Origin: an uncultured Alistipes sp.
Lineage (GTDB): Bacteria; Bacteroidota; Bacteroidia; Bacteroidales; Rikenellaceae
Assembly (NCBI GenBank): GCA_900769745.1
Contig: CAAGHX010000182.1
Location: 1-42,343 of the forward strand
DNA: 42,343 nt
Direction: 5' to 3'
Shown here: positions 34,413 through 42,343 of the stretch, in pieces
Layout of the letters: each line of letters starts with the position of its first letter
Numbering within the stretch: position 1 is the stretch's first letter
Position numbers and translations under genes: made by a program
The notes under the pieces: model-generated
What the model saw: the letters and a program-made list of their open reading frames with translations, nothing else
Told to the model about the DNA's origin: nothing
Database searches by the model: none

Positions 34413-35515
34413 TTGTTCAAAATACTTAATGCAAGTTGCCACATAAAATCTTCTCCTACCTCCAACACTCGCTCATCGGGCAGGAATGTTGGTGTATGTC
34501 TGCGACCAGCCTTCTGGCTTACGCCCAAACTATAATAGAGCGAAGGGTACGACTGGCTATAATATCCAAAATCGTCGGTTGTGGGGGTGGGCTCCAAATC
34601 ACGCACCTGATATCCGCAGCTGTCGGCCAAAATCATAGCCTCATATGAGAGCTGGGCATTATTCTCGACGCAAGGGTTACCACTACGGATAGCAATCTCA
34701 ACCTCGACGTCATATTTGTACTCTATCTCCTGAGCTATGTGATCAATCATATCCTTGATACGACCTCTCAGGTTCTCGCCAAAGACTCTCATCACACACT
34801 CACAGCGACTCTGGTCGGGGACAACATTATCGTCTGCGCCAGACTCAACCTTGCAAGTCGAGAAGACACAAGCATCGCTATTCAGCGCATTCAGGCGCAT
34901 CACCAAATCGGCCATAGCCACCACCGAATCCTTTATCTGGCTACGCTGGGCGGCATTGCCACCAACGCCGTTTATCGTAAAGCGCAGCTCATCGGCCGAA
35001 GCCATAAACTTACCAGGGCAGAAGCCTATCTCGCCAATCTCGAGATTGGAATCGACGTGCTGACCAATAATGGCCGCCACATCGTAATCCTTGAATGGCT
35101 CCTCAGCCAAAACCTCGGCGGCACCTCCCGAGCAGAACTCCTCGGCAGGCTGGAACAATACCAACAGAGTTCCCTCGAAATCGGGGTTCAAGTGCAATCG
35201 TTTGAGCACGCCATAGATCATCGCGGCGTGGCAATCGTGACCGCAGGCGTGCATCACGCCCTCACGCTCCGAAGCCCATTCCTGGCCTGTAATCTCCTGA
35301 ATCGGCACTGCATCCATCTCGGCACGCAACACCACACATCGCTTGAGATTGCCTCTGCGACCCTCCACGCGAGCCAACACTCCCGTACCAGCAATTGGTC
35401 GAAACTCGATACCCAACTCCGACAGACTATCCGAAATAAATCGAGAGGTCTGGTGCTCCTCTTTCGAGAGCTCGGGGCATCTATGCATCTGACGACGAAA
35501 CTCTTTAGTATCCAT
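34409..35515 (-). CDS. M20D-family amidohydrolase (hippurate hydrolase/IAA-amino acid hydrolase type)
   Basis: Metal-dependent amidase of 368 residues. Metal ligands are visible in MHACGHDCHAAM (Cys91, His93) and in FQPAEE; DNVVPDQSRCECVMR belongs to the dimerisation domain boundary. The first domain residues RRQMHRCPELSKEE are typical of subfamily M20D, which cleaves N-acyl amino acids or related amides. Start chosen at 35515 (MDTKEF), because the longer frame would overlap the upstream gene without family support. It lies 10 bases after the homocysteine methyltransferase and overlaps rnr by four. Physiological substrate unknown. Confidence 0.87.
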   Translation of the reverse strand: MDTKEFRRQMHRCPELSKEEHQTSRFISDSLSELGIEFRPIAGTGVLARVEGRRGNLKRCVVLRAEMDAVPIQEITGQEWASEREGVMHACGHDCHAAMIYGVLKRLHLNPDFEGTLLVLFQPAEEFCSGGAAEVLAEEPFKDYDVAAIIGQHVDSNLEIGEIGFCPGKFMASADELRFTINGVGGNAAQRSQIKDSVVAMADLVMRLNALNSDACVFSTCKVESGADDNVVPDQSRCECVMRVFGENLRGRIKDMIDHIAQEIEYKYDVEVEIAIRSGNPCVENNAQLSYEAMILADSCGYQVRDLEPTPTTDDFGYYSQSYPSLYYSLGVSQKAGRRHTPTFLPDERVLEVGEDFMWQLALSILNK

Positions 35516-35525
35516 AACTATCGTT

Positions 35526-36410
35526 TTACTTATTTTCAAACTTGCGTGGTCGCCAACGTGCTGCGACCTTTGCCAACGACTTGATATGCTCGGGGGTAGT
35601 ACCACAGCAGCCACCCACGATATTTATCAAACCTGCACGGCACAACGGCTCCAACTCCTTAGTAAAGCGGTTGGCAGCCAACCTCTCGCGGCCAGCCGAT
35701 GGATAGGCGATAATAGGCTTACGGCACGCCTCAGAGAGAATCTTCAACGCCGAAGCCATCGGCTTCACTCCATCGCTGCAGTTGAATCCCACAACAGCCA
35801 CCTCGTCGAGAGGAATATCCTCCAGGAACTTAGCGATTGTGGCACCACTAGCCACTCTACCCTCGATTCTCGACAACACGGCCGACACCACGATAGGTAG
35901 CTGGGCATCTATCTTGCGGCACTCCTCGATGGCAACCTTCACATTCTTAGAGTCCATAGCGGTCTCAACGAGCAACATATCCACACCGCCATCAATCAAG
36001 CCCTTGATAACACCAGCATAGGCCGAAGCAATAGCCTCGGAGGTGGTATCGTTTGCTAGGGTAAGGTTTCGAGTTGTTGGACCAACCGAGCCAGCCACAT
36101 ATCGTTTTCGCTCGGTGGTAGAATATTTGTCGGCCACCTCACGAGCCACCTTGGCACCCGCTTGGGCCAACTCATAAGAGCGCTCGCTCAGGCCATGCTC
36201 GGCCAGGCACAACGCATCGGCACAGGTGGTGTTGGTGGTGATAATATCTGCACCCGCCTCGATATACTCTTGATGTATTGAGGCCACCAACTCTGGCTCA
36301 TCGACATTTAGCAGCTCAAAACAACCGCTCTTGCCCTTCGACATAAACTGGGTACCCATAGCACCATCCAGGGTGAGGATACCACGAACCATTGAACGTA
36401 TCAATTCCAT
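35526..36410 (-). CDS. Homocysteine S-methyltransferase domain protein, stand-alone
   Basis: A 294-residue TIM-barrel protein equal to the N-terminal homocysteine-binding module of cobalamin-dependent methionine synthase, or to MmuM-type methyltransferases. Zinc ligands are in place: Cys211 (VGFNCSDG) and Cys268/Cys269 (GGCCGTTPEH); the N-terminus has LDGAMGTQ. The folate, cobalamin and activation domains of MetH are absent here. It may be part of a split methionine synthase or use S-methylmethionine or another donor. It starts 7 bases after the glutaminyl cyclase gene and ends 10 bases before the amidohydrolase. Confidence 0.87.
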   Translation of the reverse strand: MELIRSMVRGILTLDGAMGTQFMSKGKSGCFELLNVDEPELVASIHQEYIEAGADIITTNTTCADALCLAEHGLSERSYELAQAGAKVAREVADKYSTTERKRYVAGSVGPTTRNLTLANDTTSEAIASAYAGVIKGLIDGGVDMLLVETAMDSKNVKVAIEECRKIDAQLPIVVSAVLSRIEGRVASGATIAKFLEDIPLDEVAVVGFNCSDGVKPMASALKILSEACRKPIIAYPSAGRERLAANRFTKELEPLCRAGLINIVGGCCGTTPEHIKSLAKVAARWRPRKFENK

Positions 36411-36417
36411 AAAAATA

Positions 36418-37206
36418 CTATCGTTTTACGAGCTCCACCTCAAAGAGTTTATTCCACAATTTTCCAGTTACGAATATGCGCTTTGTAGCAGCATCATAGG
36501 CTATACCGTTGAACACATCGGTATCATCCTTCACCTCTATTTGAGAGATAAGACCACGGAAATCAATCACACCTTCAACAACTCCGCTCTTGGGGTCGAT
36601 GATTACAACAAAATCTGAGGTGTATACATTAGCCCATATCTTACCATCAATCCACTCCAGCTCGTTGAGGAACTCAACAGGCTCTCCGCGAAGCGTTACA
36701 GCAATGGTACCCTCTCGCTTGAATGTCTCGGGATTGATTTTATAAATTCGCTCCGAGCCATCGGACATATAGAGTTTCTCACCATCGGTTGTAAGGCCCC
36801 AACCCTCACCTGGATAGCGGAAAGTCTTTATCTCCTTACCTGTTAGATCGTAAACGTGTGCTGTATTATTGGTCCAAGTAAGCTGATATACTTTATCGCC
36901 CAACACTGTGATACCCTCACCAAACTCGCTCTTGGGCAAACGAGCCAACACCTCGGCCTTGCCGCTCTGCAGATCGACCTTCTGCAACACAGAGGTACCC
37001 CACTCGCCGGTGCCCTCCCAAAGCTGACCATCGACAAATTGCAAACCTTGTGTATAGCTGGTTGCAAGGTGGGGATAGACGGCTTTTATCTTGTAACCAT
37101 ACTGAATAGGCTCAACTATCTTAGGAGCCAAGCTTTTATTTTTGGTCTGCGAGCCACAAGCAGCCACCGCAGCCGATAAAATCAAAGTCAACAGAAAATT
37201 TTTCAT
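36418..37206 (-). CDS. Glutaminyl-peptide cyclotransferase-like lipoprotein (beta-propeller type)
   Basis: A 262-residue protein of the plant-type glutamine cyclotransferase family, which converts N-terminal Gln to pyroglutamate. A lipoprotein signal is clear: basic start, hydrophobic run and lipobox VAAC, so it should be anchored on the periplasmic or surface side. Inside are family segments SYTQGLQFVDGQLWEGTGEWG, FGEGITVLGDKVYQLTW, GWGLTTDGEKLYMSDGS and the C-terminal DVFNGIAYD. Start placed at 37206; an ATG 45 bases upstream would bury the signal peptide. A -7 box lies 23 bases upstream. It heads the run of QC, homocysteine methyltransferase, amidohydrolase and rnr. Confidence 0.88.
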   Translation of the reverse strand: MKNFLLTLILSAAVAACGSQTKNKSLAPKIVEPIQYGYKIKAVYPHLATSYTQGLQFVDGQLWEGTGEWGTSVLQKVDLQSGKAEVLARLPKSEFGEGITVLGDKVYQLTWTNNTAHVYDLTGKEIKTFRYPGEGWGLTTDGEKLYMSDGSERIYKINPETFKREGTIAVTLRGEPVEFLNELEWIDGKIWANVYTSDFVVIIDPKSGVVEGVIDFRGLISQIEVKDDTDVFNGIAYDAATKRIFVTGKLWNKLFEVELVKR

Positions 37207-37228
37207 TACAAAAAAGTGTATTTGGAAA

Positions 37229-37236
37229 CAAATATA
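37229..37236 (-). promoter_or_regulatory. Bacteroidetes -7 box heading the QC-rnr gene run
   Basis: Minus-strand TATATTTG fits TAnnTTTG and lies just after the V-ATPase terminator, 22 bases before the glutaminyl cyclase start. A TTTG lies only 12 bases further upstream, shorter than normal spacing. Confidence 0.55.
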
Positions 37237-37300
37237 ATGAAAATTCCGCAAACATCATCCATCTTACGGATGAAGAATACTACACCTACCGATACAACAC

Positions 37301-37332
37301 AAAAAAAGGCCGCCCTGATGAGCGACCTTTTT
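37301..37332 (-). terminator. Intrinsic terminator after the V-type ATPase operon
   Basis: Minus-strand stem AAAAAGGTCGC / GCGGCCTTTTT (one G-U wobble) with an 8-nt loop and a seven-U tail, 25 bases after the subunit K stop. Marks the end of the ATPase operon. Confidence 0.88.
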
Positions 37333-37357
37333 GTACGGAAAATATTCCGAAAATCTG

Positions 37358-37816
37358 TTAAGCTACTGCAGAAGAGATAAGGAATGTAGCAGCAACTGTC
37401 AAGATAGCGTACAACTCAGGGAACGCACCCAAGATAAGAGTCTTACCCATCACGTCGTGACCGTTACCGATAGCAGCGATACCGTTAGCACAAACCTTAC
37501 CCTGGTAGATAGCAGCTGCCAAGTTAACGATACCAACCAATACACCTGCACCAAATACGGCAGCAGCCTGCAACATTGTAATCTCAGCTGTCAAAAGACC
37601 CTGTACCATAAAGAAACATACGAAACCGTAAAGACCCTGTGAACCAGGAAGAGCTGACAAGATCATGTAGCTACCGAAGGCGCCGCTGTTCTTCTTCATT
37701 GCACCTACTGCAGCCTGGCCGCAGATTGAGGTACCTACTGCAGATGCAATACCTGCCAAACCTACCATGATGGCAACGCCAACGTAGGCCAAAATCAAAG
37801 CTGTTGAATTTTCCAT
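37358..37816 (-). CDS. V-type ATPase subunit K (membrane rotor proteolipid)
   Basis: Rotor-ring subunit of 152 residues made of two fused helical hairpins (four membrane spans), the V-type form rather than the 8-kDa F-type form. The ion-carrying carboxylate is Glu134 in FPELYAI. Residues that bind Na+ in the Enterococcus hirae homologue are matched: Leu56, Ser59 (Thr there), Gln60 (LPGSQGLYGF), Gln105 (YQGKV) and Glu134. This points to Na+ rather than H+ as the coupling ion. It is the last gene of the operon and is followed by a strong terminator. Confidence 0.95.
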   Translation of the reverse strand: MENSTALILAYVGVAIMVGLAGIASAVGTSICGQAAVGAMKKNSGAFGSYMILSALPGSQGLYGFVCFFMVQGLLTAEITMLQAAAVFGAGVLVGIVNLAAAIYQGKVCANGIAAIGNGHDVMGKTLILGAFPELYAILTVAATFLISSAVA

Positions 37817-37851
37817 AATTGTTTTTTGTTATTAAATTTTACTTTTGTTTA

Positions 37852-39717
37852 TTACTCTTTCTCGTTATTAGTTAAAGGCTCGAATGCGCGAGTACCCATC
37901 TCGAAGCCTGCATTTTTATAGAACTCCACAAATGTGAGTCGCATTGGGTGTACGAACGATGAAATCGACGACATAAAGAGGTTGATACCGTGACCAATAA
38001 GCAGGATAGCTGTAGCACCCAAAATCTGGAAGATAGTGCCAACGCCAAACTCTCCGATACCCTCATCGAGGCCTGTAAGACCCAAAGCAAGAGAGTTGAA
38101 TACCTGAGCCAACACACCTCCCGACAAACCGATTGCAAAGAGTCGGATGTAAGAGAGCACGTCGCTCAACAATCCTGTAATATTATTATAGGTATCCCAC
38201 AATCCGCTCATAAAGTTCACAATTGGATTGCGCTTAATGTCACTCAAGAACAACATCAACACCGCACCTACGCCCAAAGCTACATAGAAAGCAATCGACG
38301 AAGTGGTGAAGCCTGGAATAACCCACTCAGGATTGAGCATTGGCAGACCTCCTGCCACACAACCCGCCAGCAAGACGATAAACCAGCCCAACTGCGCAAA
38401 TACTGATGTGATACCGAAATATCGAGCCTTGAAGCAGATATTAAGCAACATACCAAAGAGAATTTGCACAACGCCCAAGGCCAAAGCCAATGAGAAGAAG
38501 TCGTTCTGGAAATCGAGGAATGGCGACTCAGCGATGCTCTCGTAGCCCAACATATCGGGTATGCTGAGACCAAACAATGAACCTGTGTAGAGACCAAACA
38601 GAGTGGTTGCACCACCACAAACCATTGTAAGTGTCGAAGCCTGACGCATAGCCTTGCCACCCTTCAAGAAGAGGGCAACACCAAGTGCAAGCAGAATAGC
38701 ACCATAACCTGCATCGTTCAAGCAAATCGCAAAGAAGAGCATATAGAACGGAGCAAAGAATGGTGTCAAATCCAGAGTACCATACTTTGGCAAGGCATAC
38801 ATTCCGCCGATAAGCTCGAACAGACGTGCGAAACGGTTGTTCTTCAACTTAACAGGTGTATTATCCTCCTCGGTAGGGTTACTCTTGATGTAGATTGCAT
38901 CGGGATAGTCGTTGAGCAACTTATCAACCTCAGCCGACTTATCTGCCTCGGCCCAGCCCTCCAAAACTACCAACTCACCGTCGGCAGCCTCCTGAGCTGT
39001 ACCACGAATCTTCACATTCTGCAAGCTGCAAGTAAGAGCTGCAAGCTCCGACTCGATAGCCTCCAACGATGCTGCACAACGTGAGAAGGTGTAGTCGAGC
39101 TGCTTAACCTGCTCGCGATTCTCCTCAGCCTCGGCCTGTGCCGAGCGGTAGTCCATCATAGGAACGCGAATCTCCTGCGCATCAAACATAATCTCCTCGT
39201 CAGCAGTAGCCACTACAACGAAGTAGATGACAGATGCTGTGCGGTTAATCTCTGCGATGGTATACTTCTCGCTCCACTCAGCGTAGCTCTCATCGAAGGT
39301 TGTGGGCTGTGTTGTGAAGTAACGCAACACCACACCACCCTCAGCCAATCGCTCGCGCGACTCAGCAGTGAACTCGCCCCAAGGCTCCAACTCCTCGGCA
39401 AGCTTCTCCAGACGAGCAACCTCGCCCAAGAGCGCTGCCTTGCGCTGTGCTGCCTCCGCATATGCCTCAAAAGCCTCCTTGCCTGAGCCATAAGCCTCTA
39501 CACCTGACTGCATATTCTCAGATGCGCCGAACTCGCGAAGCATATCAACAGCCTTGCGGTGCTGCTCGATATCGCTCACCAACTGACGGTCCTGCTCACG
39601 GGGCTCCCAGCCTGTGGTTGTGATATCCACCAGACCCAGCTCGCGCAAACGAGCTACAAAATCCTCACTCTGCGCTGCAAGCAACACAAAGTCGTAACGT
39701 GACATCTTTACTATCAT
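37852..39717 (-). CDS. V-type ATPase subunit I (stator, membrane a-subunit)
   Basis: Static membrane subunit providing the ion half-channels and the link to peripheral stalks. The 621-residue protein has a soluble N-terminal half with coiled coils (about 85-115 and 190-245) and a C-terminal half (from about 335) with seven or eight membrane spans. The start at 39717 overlaps the subunit D stop by four bases (ATGA). An ATG 12 bases later (MSRYDFVLL) may be the true start, since homologues usually begin close to it. Followed 35 bases later by subunit K. Confidence 0.93.
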   Translation of the reverse strand: MIVKMSRYDFVLLAAQSEDFVARLRELGLVDITTTGWEPREQDRQLVSDIEQHRKAVDMLREFGASENMQSGVEAYGSGKEAFEAYAEAAQRKAALLGEVARLEKLAEELEPWGEFTAESRERLAEGGVVLRYFTTQPTTFDESYAEWSEKYTIAEINRTASVIYFVVVATADEEIMFDAQEIRVPMMDYRSAQAEAEENREQVKQLDYTFSRCAASLEAIESELAALTCSLQNVKIRGTAQEAADGELVVLEGWAEADKSAEVDKLLNDYPDAIYIKSNPTEEDNTPVKLKNNRFARLFELIGGMYALPKYGTLDLTPFFAPFYMLFFAICLNDAGYGAILLALGVALFLKGGKAMRQASTLTMVCGGATTLFGLYTGSLFGLSIPDMLGYESIAESPFLDFQNDFFSLALALGVVQILFGMLLNICFKARYFGITSVFAQLGWFIVLLAGCVAGGLPMLNPEWVIPGFTTSSIAFYVALGVGAVLMLFLSDIKRNPIVNFMSGLWDTYNNITGLLSDVLSYIRLFAIGLSGGVLAQVFNSLALGLTGLDEGIGEFGVGTIFQILGATAILLIGHGINLFMSSISSFVHPMRLTFVEFYKNAGFEMGTRAFEPLTNNEKE

Positions 39718-40322
39718 AGCATAGACCCCTCCGCAGCCTGTTGTTGACGAGTTTTAACAATCTTCTGTGCCGACTTAGAGAGGTTCTCCTCGTCCTCCAT
39801 AAATCGCTTAATCTTACGGATAGCGTCCTCATAGCCAGGTATCTGCACCTTCTCATAGAGGTTCACCTTTTGGGTGGTCTTTCTACGAGCATAGTCCAGG
39901 AGCTCCATCTTGCGATTATACACCTCGCACTCGATACCCAACTGGGCCAGACGCTTCAACAAATCGACACCGTCGGCATACCATACAGGCGACGAGAAGA
40001 GATCGTAAGGTCTCTCCAAGAAGCTCACCTGCTCCAAAACTGGAGTACGCACACCGGCAATCTTCTGAGTGGAGAGTATCACGTCCTCCACACGGAGCAA
40101 CGTGGCATCGAACTCGCCCCACAGAGCCACCATATAGTCGTACTCGGCAGAGAGTGCATCGAGACGACGACGGTAGTCGCGTGCCGTATCCTTCGCCTTC
40201 TTGACCTCTGAGCGAAGAGCCGACTCCTTACTCTTGATGGTAGGGAGTGCCGTCTGGCGCATCTTCAGCTGCTTACCCAGCTCGCCGAGCGAAGTTTTAT
40301 TATATTGAAACTTAATTGCCAT
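39714..40322 (-). CDS. V-type ATPase subunit D (central shaft)
   Basis: Central rotor shaft subunit that transmits torque between the A3B3 head and the membrane ring. The 202-residue protein is nearly all helical, with two long coiled-coil segments at the ends, and begins with the typical KTSLGELGKQLKMRQ segment. It sits 24 bases after subunit B and overlaps subunit I by four bases. Confidence 0.93.
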   Translation of the reverse strand: MAIKFQYNKTSLGELGKQLKMRQTALPTIKSKESALRSEVKKAKDTARDYRRRLDALSAEYDYMVALWGEFDATLLRVEDVILSTQKIAGVRTPVLEQVSFLERPYDLFSSPVWYADGVDLLKRLAQLGIECEVYNRKMELLDYARRKTTQKVNLYEKVQIPGYEDAIRKIKRFMEDEENLSKSAQKIVKTRQQQAAEGSML

Positions 40323-40346
40323 AATCTAATCTGTTTCGGCAAAAAC

Positions 40347-41663
40347 TTATGCTTTCCAGTACTTTTCAATCAACTGAGCCTTGATTGCAACCTCCTCCTT
40401 AGAGAAGTACTCAGCAAAGAGAGTCCAAGCTGTGTCGAGCATCTGCTCAATCTCGATGTTAACATCGATTGCAAGCAACTTCTCTGAGTAGTCGTGTGCA
40501 AACTTCAAAGCACGCTCGTCGTAATCCGACAAATCGAAACCGTTCTCGAGCTTAGTCTTTGCATTAGCTGCATCGGCATACAGACGCACGCAGGCATTCA
40601 TCACCTGAGGGTGATCCTCGCGAGTCTTCTTACCGATAACGAGCTGCTTCAAACGCGACAACGAACGGAATGGGTCGATAATAACCTTACCGGTATCCGA
40701 ATCGTTACGGAGGAATAGCTGTCCCTCGGTGATATAACCGGTGTTATCCGGAATAGCGTGGGTAATATCACCACCCGAGAGGGTTGTAACGGCGATGATG
40801 GTAATCGAACCACCGTTAGGCAACTGTACCGCCTTCTCGTAGATCTTTGCCAAGTCCGAGTAGAGTGAACCAGGCATAGAGTCCTTCGACGGAATCTGAT
40901 CCATACGGTTCGATACGATAGCCAAAGCATCGGCATACAAGGTCATATCGGTCAAGAGCACCAACACCTTCTCGCCCTTATCCACTGCGAAATACTCCGC
41001 TGCAGTCAAAGCCATATCAGGAACGAGAAGTCGCTCCACCGGTGGGTTCTCGGTTGTATTTACGAACGATACGATACGGTCCAAAGCTCCTGCATTCTCG
41101 AACACCTGCTTGAAGTAGAGGAAGTCGTCGTTTGTAAGACCCATACCACCGAGGATAATCTTATCGGCCTTAGCCGAGAGTGCCACATTCGCCATTACAG
41201 CGTTGTATGGCTGATCCGAATCGGCGAAGAACGGAATCTTCTGACCTGTTACGATGGTGTTGTTCAAGTCGATACCTGCGATACCTGTAGCGATAAGCTC
41301 CGATGGCTGCAAACGACGGAATGGGTTTACGGTAGGACCGCCAATCTCGCGTGCCTCACCCTCGATAGGCTCACCGCCCTCGAGTGGCTCACCGTATGCG
41401 TTGAAGAAGCGACCTGCCAAGTTGTCCGAAACGCGCAACTTTGGTGGCTCACCCTGGAAGATAACCTCCGAGTTGGTAGCCAAGCCCTCGGTACCTGCAA
41501 AGACCTGCAAGGTAACATTGTCGCCCATAATCTTTACCACCTGCGCAAGACGGCCGCCTACGGTAGCCAACTCGTCGTTACCTACGCCTGTTGCGCGGAG
41601 AGTAACTGTCGCCTTGGTGATATTGTCAATCTTTGTATATATTTTCTGGAATGCTCGTGTCAT
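40347..41663 (-). CDS. V-type ATPase subunit B (regulatory, non-catalytic)
   Basis: Non-catalytic nucleotide-site subunit of the A3B3 head, 438 residues. It has the N-terminal beta-barrel, GQKIPFFADSDQPYN in place of a functional P-loop (no GKT), DMTLYADALAIVSNRMDQIP, and PGSLYSDLAKIYEKA, as expected for subunit B. The first visible start, MTRAFQKIYTKI, fits the family. It lies 17 bases after subunit A. Confidence 0.97.
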   Translation of the reverse strand: MTRAFQKIYTKIDNITKATVTLRATGVGNDELATVGGRLAQVVKIMGDNVTLQVFAGTEGLATNSEVIFQGEPPKLRVSDNLAGRFFNAYGEPLEGGEPIEGEAREIGGPTVNPFRRLQPSELIATGIAGIDLNNTIVTGQKIPFFADSDQPYNAVMANVALSAKADKIILGGMGLTNDDFLYFKQVFENAGALDRIVSFVNTTENPPVERLLVPDMALTAAEYFAVDKGEKVLVLLTDMTLYADALAIVSNRMDQIPSKDSMPGSLYSDLAKIYEKAVQLPNGGSITIIAVTTLSGGDITHAIPDNTGYITEGQLFLRNDSDTGKVIIDPFRSLSRLKQLVIGKKTREDHPQVMNACVRLYADAANAKTKLENGFDLSDYDERALKFAHDYSEKLLAIDVNIEIEQMLDTAWTLFAEYFSKEEVAIKAQLIEKYWKA

Positions 41664-41680
41664 AACTTTTCTATATAGGT

Positions 41681-42343
41681 TTAGTGGTTAGCGATGTAAG
41701 CATTTATCTGTTTCTCATAGTCGTAGAACTTCTCGCTCTGCCACTCTGCGTAGTTCATCTGACGGAAGAGGTTGATCAAGCCCTTGAAGAACTTAGAACA
41801 TGCCTCGAAGTCAACAAAGTCGAAGTCCTGCTCGCAAACCGAGAGTACCATCTTGTACATAAACTGCTGACGCTCCATCGGACAGTTTGCGTCGATATCG
41901 TCGAATGCGTCCTGCTGCAAGATTACGAAGTCGATAAGCTCCGACTTCCAGAAACGCTCGTGATACTCTACAGGCACACCGTCATCACCGAGGATGTTGA
42001 TCTGGTCGTTAGCCTCCTTACCACGCTGAACGAGTGTCTTACCGCGCTGTACGAGCGATACCCACTCCTTCTCGATCTTCTCGCCGAGGTATGCCTCAAC
42101 CTCAGGATACTCCAAATACTTAGAGTACGAATCGAGTGGATCGATAGCAGGATAACGCTTCGAATCGGCACGACCCTGCGAGAGTGCGTAGAAGCAACGA
42201 GCTGCCTTCTTTGTAGACTCGGTTACAGGCTCCTTTAAGTTACCACCCGCAGGAGATACGGTACCCAAGAATGTTACCGAACCGGTCTCACCATTATTCA
42301 ACTTTACCAAGCCCGCGCGAGCGTAGAAGCTCGAGATGATAGC
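41681..42343 (-). CDS. V-type ATPase subunit A (catalytic), C-terminal part, cut by window edge
   Basis: Catalytic ATP-binding subunit. Only the last 220 residues are visible; the frame stays open to the window end, reading through a Leu codon (TTG at 42310) that is not a start. Seen: GSVTFLGTVSPAGGN, KRYPAIDPLDSYS and the helical C-terminal domain. The Walker A region and bulge domain lie beyond the window. Order A-B-D-I-K matches other Bacteroidetes V-type ATPases, so subunit E and a DUF2764 gene are expected upstream. Confidence 0.95.
   Translation of the reverse strand, partial: AIISSFYARAGLVKLNNGETGSVTFLGTVSPAGGNLKEPVTESTKKAARCFYALSQGRADSKRYPAIDPLDSYSKYLEYPEVEAYLGEKIEKEWVSLVQRGKTLVQRGKEANDQINILGDDGVPVEYHERFWKSELIDFVILQQDAFDDIDANCPMERQQFMYKMVLSVCEQDFDFVDFEACSKFFKGLINLFRQMNYAEWQSEKFYDYEKQINAYIANH

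Noticed and set aside
1..42343. A novel defence, mobile or secondary-metabolite system
   Set aside because: Every sizeable ORF is assigned to a known housekeeping or metabolic family, and there are no transposases, integrases, toxin-antitoxin pairs, CRISPR repeats or biosynthetic megagenes.

Overview
This window reads as a stretch of core chromosome from a member of the Bacteroidota, most likely the order Bacteroidales and perhaps near Alistipes/Rikenellaceae. The sequence evidence is: Bacteroidetes-type promoters (TAnnTTTG -7 boxes), A-rich rather than Shine-Dalgarno leaders, a short-form phosphatidylserine decarboxylase, a DUF349-repeat protein, an M64 secreted peptidase, a Bacteroidetes-style V-type ATPase (order A-B-D-I-K) and an arginine operon like that of Bacteroides. 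The genus is inferred and has not been tested. Genes are tightly packed. I see no phage, insertion sequence, CRISPR array, tRNA or rRNA.

Layout. 1-4652 (+): C-terminal part of ftsH, then cdsA and psd (phospholipid synthesis), a PerM/AI-2E family permease, and a stand-alone riboflavin kinase. 4837-8939 (-): yidC and a DUF349 protein. 9077-11103 (+): an OmpR-type response regulator and a secreted M64 metallopeptidase. 11188-11362: a promoter, a foldable segment and a U-run ahead of ackA, which is the best candidate for an unannotated RNA. 11403-16714 (+): ackA, ptb and buk (acyl-phosphate/ATP-yielding acid production), aroQ, and a Wzx-like flippase.

16782-24789: the arginine block. On the minus strand argH, an ArgE-like M20 deacylase, argB, argD, argC, argG and a GNAT acyltransferase form one operon. 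It is transcribed away from argR (+). The shared 330-bp, AT-rich intergenic region carries two complete Bacteroidetes promoters facing outwards and nine TGCA cores, three of them exactly 21 bp apart. This fits ArgR operators controlling both sides. No transcarbamylase gene lies in the window.

24896-37206 (-): divIC/ftsB-like, queE, hpt, tkt, clpX, clpP, tig (protein quality control next to central metabolism), then a compact four-gene run: a glutaminyl cyclase-like lipoprotein, a homocysteine S-methyltransferase module, an M20D amidohydrolase and rnr. 37358-42343 (-): V-type ATPase subunits K, I, D, B and the C-terminal part of A. The K subunit carries the full set of residues known to bind Na+ in the Enterococcus enzyme, with only Ser replacing Thr.

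I found no multi-gene system that I can defend as wholly new. The points most worth testing are the RNA-like element before ackA, the phased ArgR operator array, the cysteine-bearing GNAT as N-acylglutamate synthase, the single-domain riboflavin kinase, the ackA-ptb-buk pairing and the Na+ signature of the ATPase.
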